Shown here: in pieces, positions 53,019-63,542 of the stretch | How positions within the stretch are numbered: the stretch's first letter is position 1 | How the letters are laid out: each line of letters begins with the position of its first letter | Source: Lucifuga dentata | Lineage: Eukaryota > Chordata > Actinopteri > Ophidiiformes > Bythitidae | Reading direction: 5' to 3' | Length of the DNA: 64,000 bases | Assembly (NCBI GenBank): GCA_014773175.1 | Contig: VXCM01001406.1 | Span: forward strand, 1 to 64,000 | Notes under the pieces: model-generated | Database searches by the model: none | Seen by the model: only the letters and a program-made list of their open reading frames with translations | Told to the model about the DNA's origin: nothing | Position numbers and translations under genes: made by a program

Positions 53019-54324
53019 ACAGGAGGGCTGCATCTCTCAGTTGATTCAGCTGAAAATGAAATGAATCTCCTGTTCATTAGTTGGCAATGAGCTGCTGATT
53101 CTCATTTATTTCACTCTACATTGTTAACAGAAATTAGAATAAATTTGGACCTTTTAGGCAAGAAAGACTTATTAAAAACAAGATAAATAATTAAATTAAG
53201 TGTTGTAATGAGTTTTTTTTTTTTTTTTTTTNTTTTTTTTTTTTTTTTTTGCTCTTATTGTAGTTACATTACCCTAAAAATTCATGCACATGGTTCAGTT
53301 ATTAGATGTTTCCTCTTCAGATGTAGCTACTAAAAATCCCCACAGAGGTGATTAAAACTTCATCTAATTTAGTCTCATTTAATTGAATTTTGACCCTCCT
53401 ACCCTGTAATTCAAGCTCTGCTCAGAGAGCTGCTTAGGTCAGCTACAATAGCGAAGCAGTGAAATCTCTGTTCACCCTGTGTTGTTAAAATAAGGCATGA
53501 AATGAGAACTTTTTCCAGCTGCACCAGTCCTCCTGTGGTCTCATATTACCTCAGTGAGGAATTGTCCTCTTTCTATCTGAGGCTAAATTACAGGTTCAGA
53601 TTTACCTGTAAAGGCTTTTTCTTTTGGTCAAATCACCTCTACAGAGGCATGGCAGCACTCCCGCAGGTGGAATGAACCAACGTGTGGTGGTTTTCCCGTA
53701 TCTGAGTATTAAACACACTTGAATCGTGCCTTCTGTAATATTTGATGCATGATAGAACTTCATTGTGACGTCTCCCTGAAGCTGCAATGGGACATTCATC
53801 TCACTGCTGGCTCCAAATTCCAAAGATAACAGAAGATTTTGACCTCCCAAAGTCCCAGACAGTCAGTAAACAGCAGCACAAAGACAGCACACGTTTACCG
53901 ACACGACCTGTCTGATGCTGCTTGATCACAAAGGCACAAAGAGGACAAAAATCTCTTCTTGTTGAGTTTAATTTAGACAAACAAGGCAAAATGACAGTGT
54001 CTCACTTATGGAAGATGGGAAGCTCTTTTCTGTACTGTAGCTTGACATTGCACTGGAAAGTTAAACTTCTCTCACCATGTTATTCTACAGGGGAAGAAAA
54101 TTTAGTAGTCAGCTAAACCTAAGAAATGGTTTATGTTCATGCAAGGGAAGCAGTTTATTTCCCATCAGAATGGTGTAAGGTTGGTTCCTTCACACAACAT
54201 AAAGCACCGATAAACACAGCAACAGTCCTCTGCTGAGGAAAACAGCACATATATTATTGCATATCTGGAGTGCAACAGAAAACTCCACTGAGGGCAAAGA
54301 AACTAATATTTTACACTGATAATC
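53019..54324. other. No gene recognised, 53.0-54.3 kb
   Basis: Contains a poly-T tract interrupted by an N at 53232. No coding frame, RNA gene or transposon end is visible to me. Confidence 0.55.
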
Positions 54325-54960
54325 ATCCATTTATTACTCCAGGCTGTGGAGGAAAGGGTATCCCAGATGTCCCTCTTTCTAAACACATCCTCCAGCTCTT
54401 CCTGGGGGATCCCAAGGCATTCTCTCCAGCATTTTTTGGGTCTGGCCTGTGGTCTTCTCCCAGTTAAATATCCCTGGAATTCCTCCCCAGGGAGGTGTCC
54501 AGAGGGTGTCCTGATTTGATGCCCGAGTCACCTCTGGCAAGGAGCAGCCTTTTATAATCGGAGCTCTCTCCAGATGTTCAAACTCCTCACCCTGTCCCTA
54601 AGCATGAGTCTGCAATCTTATTCTTTCAGTTTCTACCCAGAGTTCATGACTTTAGGTGAGGGTTGGTCCATAGTTTGCCTTCAGGGTCTGCATTCTCTTT
54701 AACAAACAGTCTGGTACATTGTTTGCATCAGTGTAGATAAGATAATACCACTTTATTGATCCCCCCTGTATCAATCTGCCTATCAATCTATCCTCGCTCA
54801 TGAAAAGACCTTGAGATACGGTTCACTCCCCACCTGGAGGGTTTCATCCACCGTTTTCAGGCAGGTTCTGATCATCACCCAGCCACAGTCAGCTGCAAAC
54901 CACCCCAGTGCATTTTCACTTGTGCTTTGTGGTCTTGGAGAAGGTTTCTGACCATGTCCC
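54325..54960 (-). mobile_element. LINE (non-LTR retrotransposon) reverse-transcriptase C-terminal remnant
   Basis: Read on the minus strand, this stretch follows the order of a common teleost non-LTR retrotransposon ORF2 C-terminus. A segment like LGWFAADCGW (about 54900) is followed by E.YLKVF (about 54805), then HELWVETERIR (about 54640), then PGRAGG near 54390. The usual family text (GRFA.ECE, EFKYLGV, HELWVVTERTR, PPEELEE) is recognisable but broken by stops and frameshifts. An A/T-rich interruption with TTATTGATC near 54752-54763 looks like a small insertion. The element is dead. The clade is not assigned, and the match rests on remembered family sequence. Confidence 0.7.
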
Positions 54961-55065
54961 TCAATGTCGTTTAGCAGGGCGCTACAGGAATGTGGAGTGA
55001 CAAGGCCATTGTTAAAAGCCACTTCGTCCCTGTATAGCAGGAGCCTCATCTGCATTCAAGGCAAT

Positions 55066-57484
55066 AAATCTTGTACTGATAACCAAGAATATCATTGATT
55101 GTAGCAGAGCAGTATTCTTGTCGCATTTAATGACTGCTGCAGTGCAGAATGTCATCACCTGTGATGAACCAAAGCAACACCCCAACTACCTCATCTCAAA
55201 TGAAGCTGTTCCCAGACTATCCTGCATCCTGACAATGAAGTAGAGGCAACCAAGAGACCATCAATCTATTGATTTAACCACAGGCCACCCAGGGATTTAT
55301 CCTTTCGCTTCAGGCAAAAGCGAGCCTGTTTAGGGGAGAGGCGCAAGGTTAAGCAACCCGCAGTGGAACCATTTTCTTCTCTCAGACAAGTGGCACTGCA
55401 TTAGAAAACTCATAAAGCAGAGACAAGACATTGATTACTGTTCCTGCTGTCACTGTCATTTTAAATCAGGCTTTGTTGTGATGAATGATCGCCTACCACA
55501 CGATACGCCATTTTTATTCAACTTTCTCATCTTTTATCTGCTTGCTGCTGTCACAGCCTCGCCTGTTCGTTCACTGAGGAGGCCACTATGAAGCTCAAAT
55601 CCTTATGAGTCGTCTGCAGATCTGCATGAATGCTGCCAGCCTTGTGCAGCAAATTTCACACTGTTGCACAGTTTTCATTCTGCATTCTACAAAGCGTTCT
55701 TGGCCTCATTAGCACGAACCTGTGAATGTTTAATTGTGGTTTATGTTTCCTGGTTCCTTTCTCATGAGTTCACTCCTGTGTGTTCTTTGATGTCAGGCGA
55801 TATTTGCTGATGAAAGCATACAGGAGGGTTTTGCAGGAAATGCCCATCATCACGTTGCAACTATTGAATGCTGTATAATTGTATGTGATGGTGATGGCTT
55901 GGTTGACTATATCCCTAATTAATCAGTGATTTCCCTTATGGTTTAGAATTGTAAATTGGGTATATTGAGCCCTTTGAGCTGTTCTTTACACTTACTGCAT
56001 AGCTGGACTGAGAAACCCTCTTTATGGCTCCAGGCTAATTATTCAGTCTGTGGATCCAGGCTTGGAAGACTGCCTCTGACTAGCTGCAGGCTGTGTGCAT
56101 ATGTGTGTGTGTCTGTGTGTGTTTGTGTTGCGCTATTGTAGCATATAGTAGATGTTAGCTGAAATACGTGTATGTGAAAGGCGTTGACATTTCATTACTA
56201 CGTACAGTCCTGCAGGCTTTGCATTATACAGTGTATGTCATGGATGTGTTTTACTCTTACAACATTTTTACAGTTCTAGTTAGTTTTTTGTTGGGGCGGG
56301 GGGGTGGAAGACATGTTTCATTACGTTTGTGTCTAATTTCTGTGTCCATGTGTGTGTGTCTGTATTCACTCCATACATTAATTTATTTTGACACTCTGAA
56401 AGGATCTGAAAGAAAAAATGCTTTTCATTACAGATTCAAAGATGAGATCATATGAGGTTGTCAGGGAGAAAGATGTTGCAGAACATCCAGCAAAATGGCT
56501 ATCAGGAAGGAGTGTATAAGACAAAAGCCTGCACACATATTTTAGCTTTGCAGCAAATTAGACATTCCTCTTTTGCAATCTTATTGTAAAACAGCCTTAT
56601 AATTTAATTATTATTGCTAACTCATGACATGGGATCTGGGTTTGAATTTCAGTTTTTTTGCTCTACATATTGAAACTAAGAGCATGTTAGAGGTGTTCAA
56701 TAGTTTGAAAAAAAATAACATGACAGTTGAAGAAATTAAATAAAATGAAAAATTATCCCTCTCAGTCACTGATGCAGAAAATGCTCTCCTATAATTTCAG
56801 AAAGACTGATGGCGAATGCTAATGAATGAAATTTTCATACAGGTGTACATTTGAGTGAATAACAGCACTAACGCTGCATTGGCTGAGCTCGGTGTCGGAA
56901 GCATTCCCTTTATTAATGAACTAATTAACTTGGCTATCTTGGACAGAGATTGTGTACTGAATGATGTGTTATTGGTAGAACAAATATGAATTAATCTCTC
57001 CCCACTAAAACATCAAAAAAAATGATGAAATGAAATGAAATATTGGATATAAATGCAAAATTAGATAAAAGGGTAAACTTCTACAGAGACTGAAATACTT
57101 CTCCAAGCTCATAATACATATTTCACAATATATTAATGCTTTTCCTGCCTTTTTTGCTCTGTGATGTGGAAAAATGGCTCCATGCTGAGTAGATAGAACA
57201 TTTTAAGGTGAGTGGCCACAAAACCCTGAAGTATAATAAAATGTTCATATCTGCCTATGAAGACTAAAATCTGTGAAAAAGATATTAGAGAAAAGATATT
57301 TGACCCAAGTGAAAATAATTGCATACAAATATTCGGGATCTCTCAGTATCTTCAATGCAAAGATTAAAGCACAACTCTTTATTGGAGCGCACACTTCGGA
57401 AATGATTAATCCATTATGTCATGGTCACTTGATTCCTAGTTTCCTAATGACTGGTTGCCAAACATGGAATAGGTGTGCATTGTA
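55066..57484. other. No gene recognised, 55.1-57.5 kb
   Basis: AT-rich non-coding sequence between the LINE remnant and the Tc1-like element. It contains short TG-rich stretches near 56100-56130 and 56347-56362 and a short G-rich run at about 56295-56306. No open frame here resembles a known protein and no RNA gene is apparent. Confidence 0.6.
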
Positions 57485-57486
57485 TA

Positions 57487-57877
57487 AAGTGGGGTCCAAA
57501 AGTCTGAGACCACATCAAAAATCTGCAATGTTTTCTATGTAAATCTGGAAATAATCAGAAAGTCTGACTGACAAGAAGCTCTTTGGAACATCATCAAATC
57601 ATGCTGGGATAACTTGGGTCAGCAGGTTTTGCACAAACTTGTGGAGTCCATGCCAGCTTGAGAGCATGCTGTCATTAAAGCAGAAGGGGGGGGGNGGGGG
57701 GGGCATACCAAATACTAAGATATTCTGAAATGCATGTACATTTTTCAAAGATTCAGCTTTTCACTGAAATTGTTAAGATGATATTATAATTTGTAATGAA
57801 AAATCTCATATTAAATTAAAAAAATAATGAAAAATAGAAGCATTTTCACAGCGGTCTCAGACTTTTGGACCCCACTG
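57487..57877 (+). mobile_element. Internally deleted Tc1-like (Tc1/mariner) transposon
   Basis: Both ends carry matching terminal inverted repeats: the left end reads AAGTGGGGTCCAAAAGTCTG and the right end, reverse-complemented, reads CAGTGGGGTCCAAAAGTCTG, continuing to GAGACC on both sides. A TA dinucleotide, the Tc1/mariner target site, flanks each end (57485-57486 and 57878-57879). Inside, about 57579-57690 reads in one frame as a Tc1 transposase C-terminus (ALWNIIKSCWDNLGQQVLH followed by KLVESMPA), then an in-frame stop, then EHAVIKAEG. Most of the transposase, including the catalytic domain, is missing, so this copy is non-autonomous. A poly-G assembly join (N at 57695) lies inside, so the true length may differ. 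Confidence 0.88.
57579..57691 (+). pseudogene. Tc1 transposase C-terminal remnant
   Basis: The frame beginning EALWNIIKSCWDNL and continuing through KLVESMPA, stop, EHAVIKAEG matches the usual end of Tc1-like transposases (W..I..CW..L.....KLV.SMP.R..AVI.A.G). One in-frame stop replaces the usual residue after SMPA. No DDE catalytic residues are present. It lies between the inverted repeats of the 57487-57877 element. Confidence 0.85.
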
Positions 57878-58559
57878 TATATGAGACAGGTAGAGGCAGA
57901 TTTGAGAGAGCATGAGGAAGAGACCCACAACTATAGTGATCTATACTAGAGGCTGGTGTTACACGAGTTACGCTAATGTTGTTACGGATCATGAAGGAGT
58001 CTTTCACTCCTCAAGTCGCCTTTTCTTAATTTCTGACTGCATGTATTTGTAAATTGAATACACCAAGAGAAACGCTGAGCCATGAAGCAGTGCACAGTTG
58101 ATGCACCAGAGGCTGCTGGGCCCATCTCCGAAATCCAGCTCAGGAGACGGCGCCAGTCGAGACAAGATGGGTTTCCTGAGACTCAGGTAAAATCTGCACT
58201 CTAGCAGCCCGCTTTGGCAACTGGAGGTATTTAGTAGATGTTGCTGTCTGTAAGTACCATGTCATAATTAAGAAGCCCTAGACGGAAACAAAAGGGGAAG
58301 TAACCATTTTATTTATAACATTGACATGGCAATTAATCATATGAAATAAAATAATAAGTCACAACAATTTTAGTAATTGAGTAAAAGCAATACAGCTTCT
58401 CAAAAGTGAGTAATGGCTGCTTATTTCATTGGAATTAAATCTCTTTGGTTTTTTAATCTGTTGTTTAGAGGAAAAAAAATCAAATTTTTATACATGATAA
58501 AGGAAAATAACACTAAAATAGTCAGGAATCACACAATGTAATAACCACACATGACAAAG

Positions 58560-60259
58560 AAGCCCTCACATATGTGTAAACAAACGCAAACAGGGTTTGC
58601 AAACGCAAACTCTGATTCCACGGTAGCAGTGTTTGCCACGACAGCAGCAGCATCAGCATCGCACAAACAGAGGGGGGCGAAGGACGGCGAGAGTTAGCAC
58701 AGAGAGAGAGGGAGAGCGCAAGAGAGAGAGAGAGAGAGAGAGAAGCACTCAGTGACTGGTTCAACGGATGTGTGGACAGAGCTGTGGCGCAGGAGGAGAA
58801 GAGGTGCAGCAGGAGGATGAGCTGCAACATAGAGGAGTGCAACACAAGGAATAGTAAAAGAGGGAGGGAGAGAGAGGGAAGAGGGAGAGAGATCACTGAG
58901 GGTAACAGGAGAGTGGAGAAGTCATTTGCAGCAGGGGAGCGCAAGAGGAAGACTGGATGAAGCTGACAAGGACACAGAGGGAGGAAAGTGCACATAAAAT
59001 CCTTCCTTGACAGAAGAGAGAAGACAGGGAGTGTGCACACAGAGTGGAAAAGAAGAAGAGGAGGAGGAGGAGGAGAGAGAGCCCGGCAGGAGGCGGAGCT
59101 TTTGGGGCTTGACTGACACGACAGAGACGAGGAGGAGGAGCATGAGGGCAAGTTGATGGATTTGATTTGGAAAGAATATTTCTAGAAGAAGGCAGAATAC
59201 AGAGAATATATATGCTGTCTTTGGGTAACAAAACAAAATATGAGAGGAAGAAGAGAAAATAACAGCAGGGGACTAACAGAGGTGGAGAGAGCTTGAGATC
59301 TGAGTGTCACAGAAGAGATTAGCCCTGGTCTGCTTTTCAGCAGGAAGCCGCTGTGAGTGTGTGTATCTGTACGCGCATGAGTGCATCCTTCTCCGTGTGA
59401 ACGTGGGTTTTAGCATGTGGCCACAGCAGTGAGAAGCATGAGTGATGGTTTGCTGTAAGATGAAACTACTGGCTAAGACGAAATGAGGGAGCCGGGAGGC
59501 GAGACAAGAGATCTGAAGTAGCAGAAGAGTGACATTACAAGGAAGACATCAAAAGTGAAAGACACAAAATAAACAAGGGTGAGAGACTATTGTGTTTTCA
59601 GTTAAAGAGCATACTTCTGGCTGTTGTGTTGAACTGTGGTTTACGCACCGTGGCGAGCCAGCGAAACTGAAGCACGCAACTAACTCAGAAGAACGGAAAC
59701 CACAGCGTTGGAACAAGATGAGATCTCTTCTGGCAGTACTGCTCTATGTGCCACACCAGGCAATTCCTATTGCTTTCATCTCATTATTTTAATAACCTTC
59801 CCTTCTTTTATTTGTCTTTCATCCAATCTTAGCTCTTCTCTCTCCTTCTCCTCCCTTCCCTCTTGCTCTCTCTGTCACATTCTCTTTTGTTCACTGTCGC
59901 ACAAGATGCAGTGGATGCTGGAGTCACTCATGTAGAAGCCACCTTGCTTGGAGCACATTTTCTATGCTGATTCGTTTTCCTGCTGAAATGGATGATTGGA
60001 CCAATGTCAGATTGAAACAGCCAGAGCGACAGAAGAGTGAGAGACCAGGAGAGATGACCAACAAGTAGCTGTTACTGAGTTTTTCAAGCATCTGCAGGGC
60101 TGGGAAGACTTCATAACACAGAGATTTGAGTAAATGTTCTTTTACATGTGTGAAGAATATATTTCATGTTAAGATTGCTTGTGTCATTAGCATTCATAAG
60201 GCTAAGCCCATATCCAGGTGTGGATTACAGTAGTGGATTTATTGTTACCCTGGAGCTAC
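58560..60259 (+). promoter_or_regulatory. Probable promoter/5' leader of the 2b-type ASIC2 transcript, purine-rich
   Basis: The ~1.7 kb upstream of the channel exon changes character from its surroundings. From about 58670 to 59300 the + strand is strongly purine-rich, with GA runs (58700-58743) and GGAGGA blocks near 59057-59080, and from 59800 to 59880 it is pyrimidine-rich. Because the coding exon begins with no acceptor that I trust, and the homologous mammalian exon is a transcription start exon, a promoter and untranslated leader should lie here. I cannot point to a TATA box or a start site. Long minus-strand open frames here (for example 58522-59151) are composition artefacts of the purine bias. 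Confidence 0.35.
58700..58743. repeat. (GA)n microsatellite in the ASIC2 upstream region
   Basis: A run of GA/AG dinucleotides interrupted by GGGAGAGCGC. It sits about 1.6 kb upstream of the channel exon inside a wider purine-rich tract. GA tracts near promoters can bind GAGA-type factors and can be length-variable; no role is shown here. Confidence 0.85.
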
Positions 60260-60334
60260 ATGTGGGCCCCAGCCCCTGAGGCCTGGCTGGGAAATGAAGC
60301 CTTTCCCGTGGCTGTAGGAGTGCTGTGGGCAGCC

Positions 60335-60952
60335 ATGGCCCTGGAGGGGCGCTGTCTTCGGCGAGGATCCCCAGCCATGATCAGAAGGGGGCGTCAGCGA
60401 CGTCCTGCAAAGCCAGGTCTAGCTCAGGTGACTTCCACTCTGCTCTCAAGGACCCGCCTACATGGCCTGAGACACGTGTGCATCCCTAGTGGCTCTGTGG
60501 GCCGCAGGGCTTTCTGGTTGCTGGCCCTTTGCACTTCCCTCGGGCTGCTCTTATCCTGGTCCTCCAACCGTCTACTCCACTGGCTTTCCTTTCCCACATA
60601 CACACGGGTCCACACAGAGTGGGCCAAGGAACTGCCCTTTCCTGCGGTCACTATCTGTAACAACAACCCTATCCGCCTCTATAAACTCACCAAGAGTGAC
60701 TTGTATTTTGCTGGCCACTGGCTGGGCCTGCTGCTGGCTAACAGAACAGTGAGGCCCATAGTTCTGGACTTACTTCAAGAGGAACGCCTGGGCTGGTTCA
60801 CGAAGCTTTCAGACTTCAGACTCTTTCTGCCACCCAGAAACTTTGAGGGGACCAACCTGGAGTTTATGGACAGACTTAGCCACCAACTGGATGATATGCT
60901 CCTCTCATGCAAATACCGAGGAGAGCCTTGTGGTGCCCACAACTTCACTTCC
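60335..60952 (+). CDS. asic2: Acid-sensing ion channel 2, long-N-terminus (2b-type) first coding exon
   Basis: This is the only convincing coding exon here. It encodes the start of an ENaC/ASIC-family, proton-gated, sodium-permeable channel of neuronal plasma membranes, which works as a trimer. Numbering from the ATG at 60335, the exon gives 206 residues: a basic cytoplasmic tail, LHGLRHVC with the family HG gating pair at about residues 43-44, TM1 at about 58-79 (AFWLLALCTSLGLLLSW), then NRLLHWLSFP and the FPAVTICNNNP block at about 102-112, followed by extracellular sequence with sequons NRT (136) and NFT (203). LLSWSSNRLLHWLSFP, AGHWLGLLL and DMLLSCKYRGE resemble, from memory, mammalian ASIC2b rather than ASIC1 or ASIC4. 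The exon ends in frame (phase 0) at GTAAGT, where shared ASIC2 exons should follow outside the window. Start choice: ATG 60335 lies in a strong GCAGCCATGG context. An earlier in-frame ATG at 60260 is in weak context and would add 25 residues; an in-frame TAA at 60203 bounds both. ASIC family is certain; the ASIC2 assignment is very likely. Confidence 0.93.
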
Positions 60953-60958
60953 GTAAGT
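60953..60958 (+). other. Splice donor GTAAGT ending the ASIC2 exon
   Basis: The coding frame reads HNFTS and then meets the consensus donor GTAAGT. Family alignment breaks at exactly this point: the expected continuation after HNFTS is VFTKYGKCY, whereas read-through gives unrelated residues and then a stop at 61007-61009. The junction is phase 0. The same position is where the two alternative first exons of mammalian ASIC2 join the common exons. Confidence 0.88.
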
Positions 60959-62671
60959 CCTGGTTCTTACCGTGTTTTCTGGCACACTCTCTCAGTGTGT
61001 TGTTCATGAACTGTACAATACATCCTCCTGTAATTTAATGGTAGTGCAAACATCAGTAAACAACACATTTGCAAATGCTAAACTGAAACATGTTACAAAC
61101 AATACAGTATACATTCATTTCCAGGCGTGTGACATAAAGGTGTGAAAGACCCACAGAGTTAAATGCCTGGGACTCCCTGCCAGTGGGTACAACTGATGAA
61201 ACCTTTTGAATAAGTGGCATGAGTAGACAATACTTTAAACAATATCAAGATGTTGTAATGTATCATGATAGTTCATGGTTACAGCCATCTTGGTCATCAC
61301 ACATGAGGATTAGCAAATCTCTTACTGGTCATGGCAATTACTAAATCACCGCCTAAGCCTGTGTTAACAGACTGCAGTTGTAATGAATGTGGTAATAGTA
61401 ACATTATAGGGTCTCCTCAAGCTTTTGATATGTAGGAAATGGCATATGCTCTAGCAACCCTAACATAATAACATGGATGAAATAAGTTATTTAGGGCCTT
61501 GTGGCAATGCAAATCTGTAGTGCCTCCACATCAAATTGCCCTGTCTCTTTTACATTACTATTACTCCCCATGGGAGTAACAGCAACTGTGTCTGATCTCT
61601 CCTGTATCTGTTTTTTCTCATTTATGGATGTGGTGGTGGGGACTTCTGCACCCACATGCCCTCGTGTGTTCCTCCAATCATGTCAGATTTTTTTCTGCAG
61701 TGATATAGAAGCTTAAACTATCTTTAAAACTTTTTTTTTTCATTTCATATGTATGCTGTTGGTGCTGTAGCAGCAGAGTTTAATACTCCTTCGCCTATAG
61801 GGTCTCATTATTTGAGTCTAGCTCAGCTGTAGCCACATTGAACTGATGCTGCCTTCAGATGAAGACACATTCACCATGTTCACAAGAAGGGCCCATTCAG
61901 ACTGTCAACATCTGTTGTATTCATACAGCATTGTAAGTGGAAATTATTCAACAGTTCGAGATGTGAAATTCAAGAGTTTTGATTTATGTTGACATTACTG
62001 TTGCCACCTGTTATATTCCTGTTCTTTGTGGGTTTTAAACCATACAACTCGAAATCATTCACTATTTTTCAGAAAGAGGGAAAGTGAAATTTTGTCAGTT
62101 GTCTAGCAACAGGGTCCTCACAAGTTAAACAAAGTGGATGTCAAGCATGATATGTACAGAGTATGAAATTACATTCAATTGAGTTTTTGTTATTCACAGG
62201 TTTGGTATCGGTGGTCATTGCTGTGCTGTTTCCTTTGACAATTTATCTATGAGCCCACTGTCAAGAGCAGGACAAGGAGCATCCACCCACTGCCATGCAA
62301 ATTAAATACCTGTTCAGAACTATGACCTCAAGCTTATATCTATCAACACTGTTTTGAAGCAGCCCCATTCAATTCAGTGTCGAGAGAGACAATTTATTTC
62401 TTTCATTGAATGTAGATGTCAGGGTCGGTGTAGAGCTCGACAGGTAGTGTAAATTTTTGATGTGACTCCTTTATTAGCTCAGACCTTGTGGGTGGTCAGA
62501 TCATACTTCTTTTTTATATATTCAGAATGCATTCTGTAGGTGGACGTAATAATCAATAACCATAATCATTATAAATGCTGCCTCTTTGAGGCTTATAATG
62601 TAAAGTGCACTGAACAAGTCTTAAATGTTGGTCTAAGTTAAGTAGTCATGAGCAAAACCAGAACAAGAAGG

Positions 62672-62755
62672 CACTCCAAGAGCACATACTTCCACCAAGG
62701 CCAACAAGGTATCCAGAATATGATCTGGATCACCTCCAAAATAAGCAGATCTCCT
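62672..62755 (+). repeat. Dispersed repeat C, left-end fragment
   Basis: CACTCCAAGAGCACATACTT then CCACCAAGGCCAACAAGG matches the left end of the copy at 1021-1343. It continues into TGATCTGGATCACCTCCAAA, another landmark of that family, before poly-A. Confidence 0.6.
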
Positions 62756-62777
62756 TTTTGTAAAAAAAAAAAAAAGC

Positions 62778-62857
62778 CGATTGGCAGTAATGTAACGTGT
62801 ATGCAGGTAGTATGTATTGGGCTCAAACATGCAAAATCACTGGTATGGCCCTTTAAA
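62778..62857 (-). repeat. Dispersed repeat B, copy 5 (partial)
   Basis: The minus strand reads AAAGGGCCATACCAGTGATT, then TGCATGTTTGAGCCCAATAC, then ACGTTACATTACTGCCAATC. It directly abuts the repeat C fragment across a poly-A run, so the two formed a composite insertion or one landed beside the other. Confidence 0.75.
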
Positions 62858-63440
62858 GGCCCAGTAAAACATCAATCTATACAGTCACCCTGACATAGTA
62901 AATTTAGAGTGAAGAGACCATGAAGGACAAAATTGCTGCAGTAGCACATCCTTCCCCTTCTATATACATGTAAGGTCAGTATACAGTGCGATTCTGCTAT
63001 CCGGACTAGCAGTGTTTATTCATTCAAATATGCAATTATGTCTACTTGAGTTGTCCTAGTAGCTGTTTCCTGGTGATTCTGCCTGTGTGTTGGATATTGT
63101 TAGGCTTAGTTTGGAGATCAGAGTCACTTTGATGCCTCAGTCCTGTCCACTTCTTCATCTAGTTCAACCTGATAGAGGGCCTCATGCCGTTAACAGGCCC
63201 TCAGTGCTTTTGCTAATCTCATTACCCTGCTGCTGCAAGTCAGCAAAGACTCCCTGAGGCCTATTCATTATCATTGCATTTAGAGCGCTGTCACTCTAAG
63301 ACCAAGAAGGATGTAACAATCAGATTAAAAGAGAGATGGGAACACACACACCCACCCACACCACAAACACTCGAGTCCATAAGTGTCAGTGTCACTTTGC
63401 TGTTGTGTTCTTGTGCACATAAATATGTAAATGTGAGAAA

Positions 63441-63473
<33 letters not shown>

Positions 63474-63510
63474 GATAGATTTTTGGTTATTTCAGTCCTA
63501 ACAGTACTGA

Positions 63511-63542
63511 GGATGCTTTGAACTGCAAAGTTCAAAGCATCC
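63511..63542. repeat. Perfect 14-bp inverted repeat with GCAA loop
   Basis: GGATGCTTTGAACT (63511-63524) and AGTTCAAAGCATCC (63529-63542) are exact complements around GCAA, a GNRA-type tetraloop if transcribed on the + strand. It lies inside the ASIC2 intron shortly after a poly-T tract. Confidence 0.75.

Noticed and set aside
58522..59151. 209-residue minus-strand open frame rich in Ser, Leu and Pro
   Set aside because: It is the complement of the purine-rich upstream tract and has no domain; open frames in other phases overlap it, as expected from composition bias.
60218..60259. Extension of the channel frame upstream of the first ATG
   Set aside because: The frame is open back to the TAA at 60203, but position 60218 is GTG, an unlikely vertebrate start, and no homology is seen in these residues.
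60959..61009. Read-through of the channel frame past the donor
   Set aside because: The residues after HNFTS do not match the expected VFTKYGKCY continuation and a stop follows; GTAAGT explains the break.
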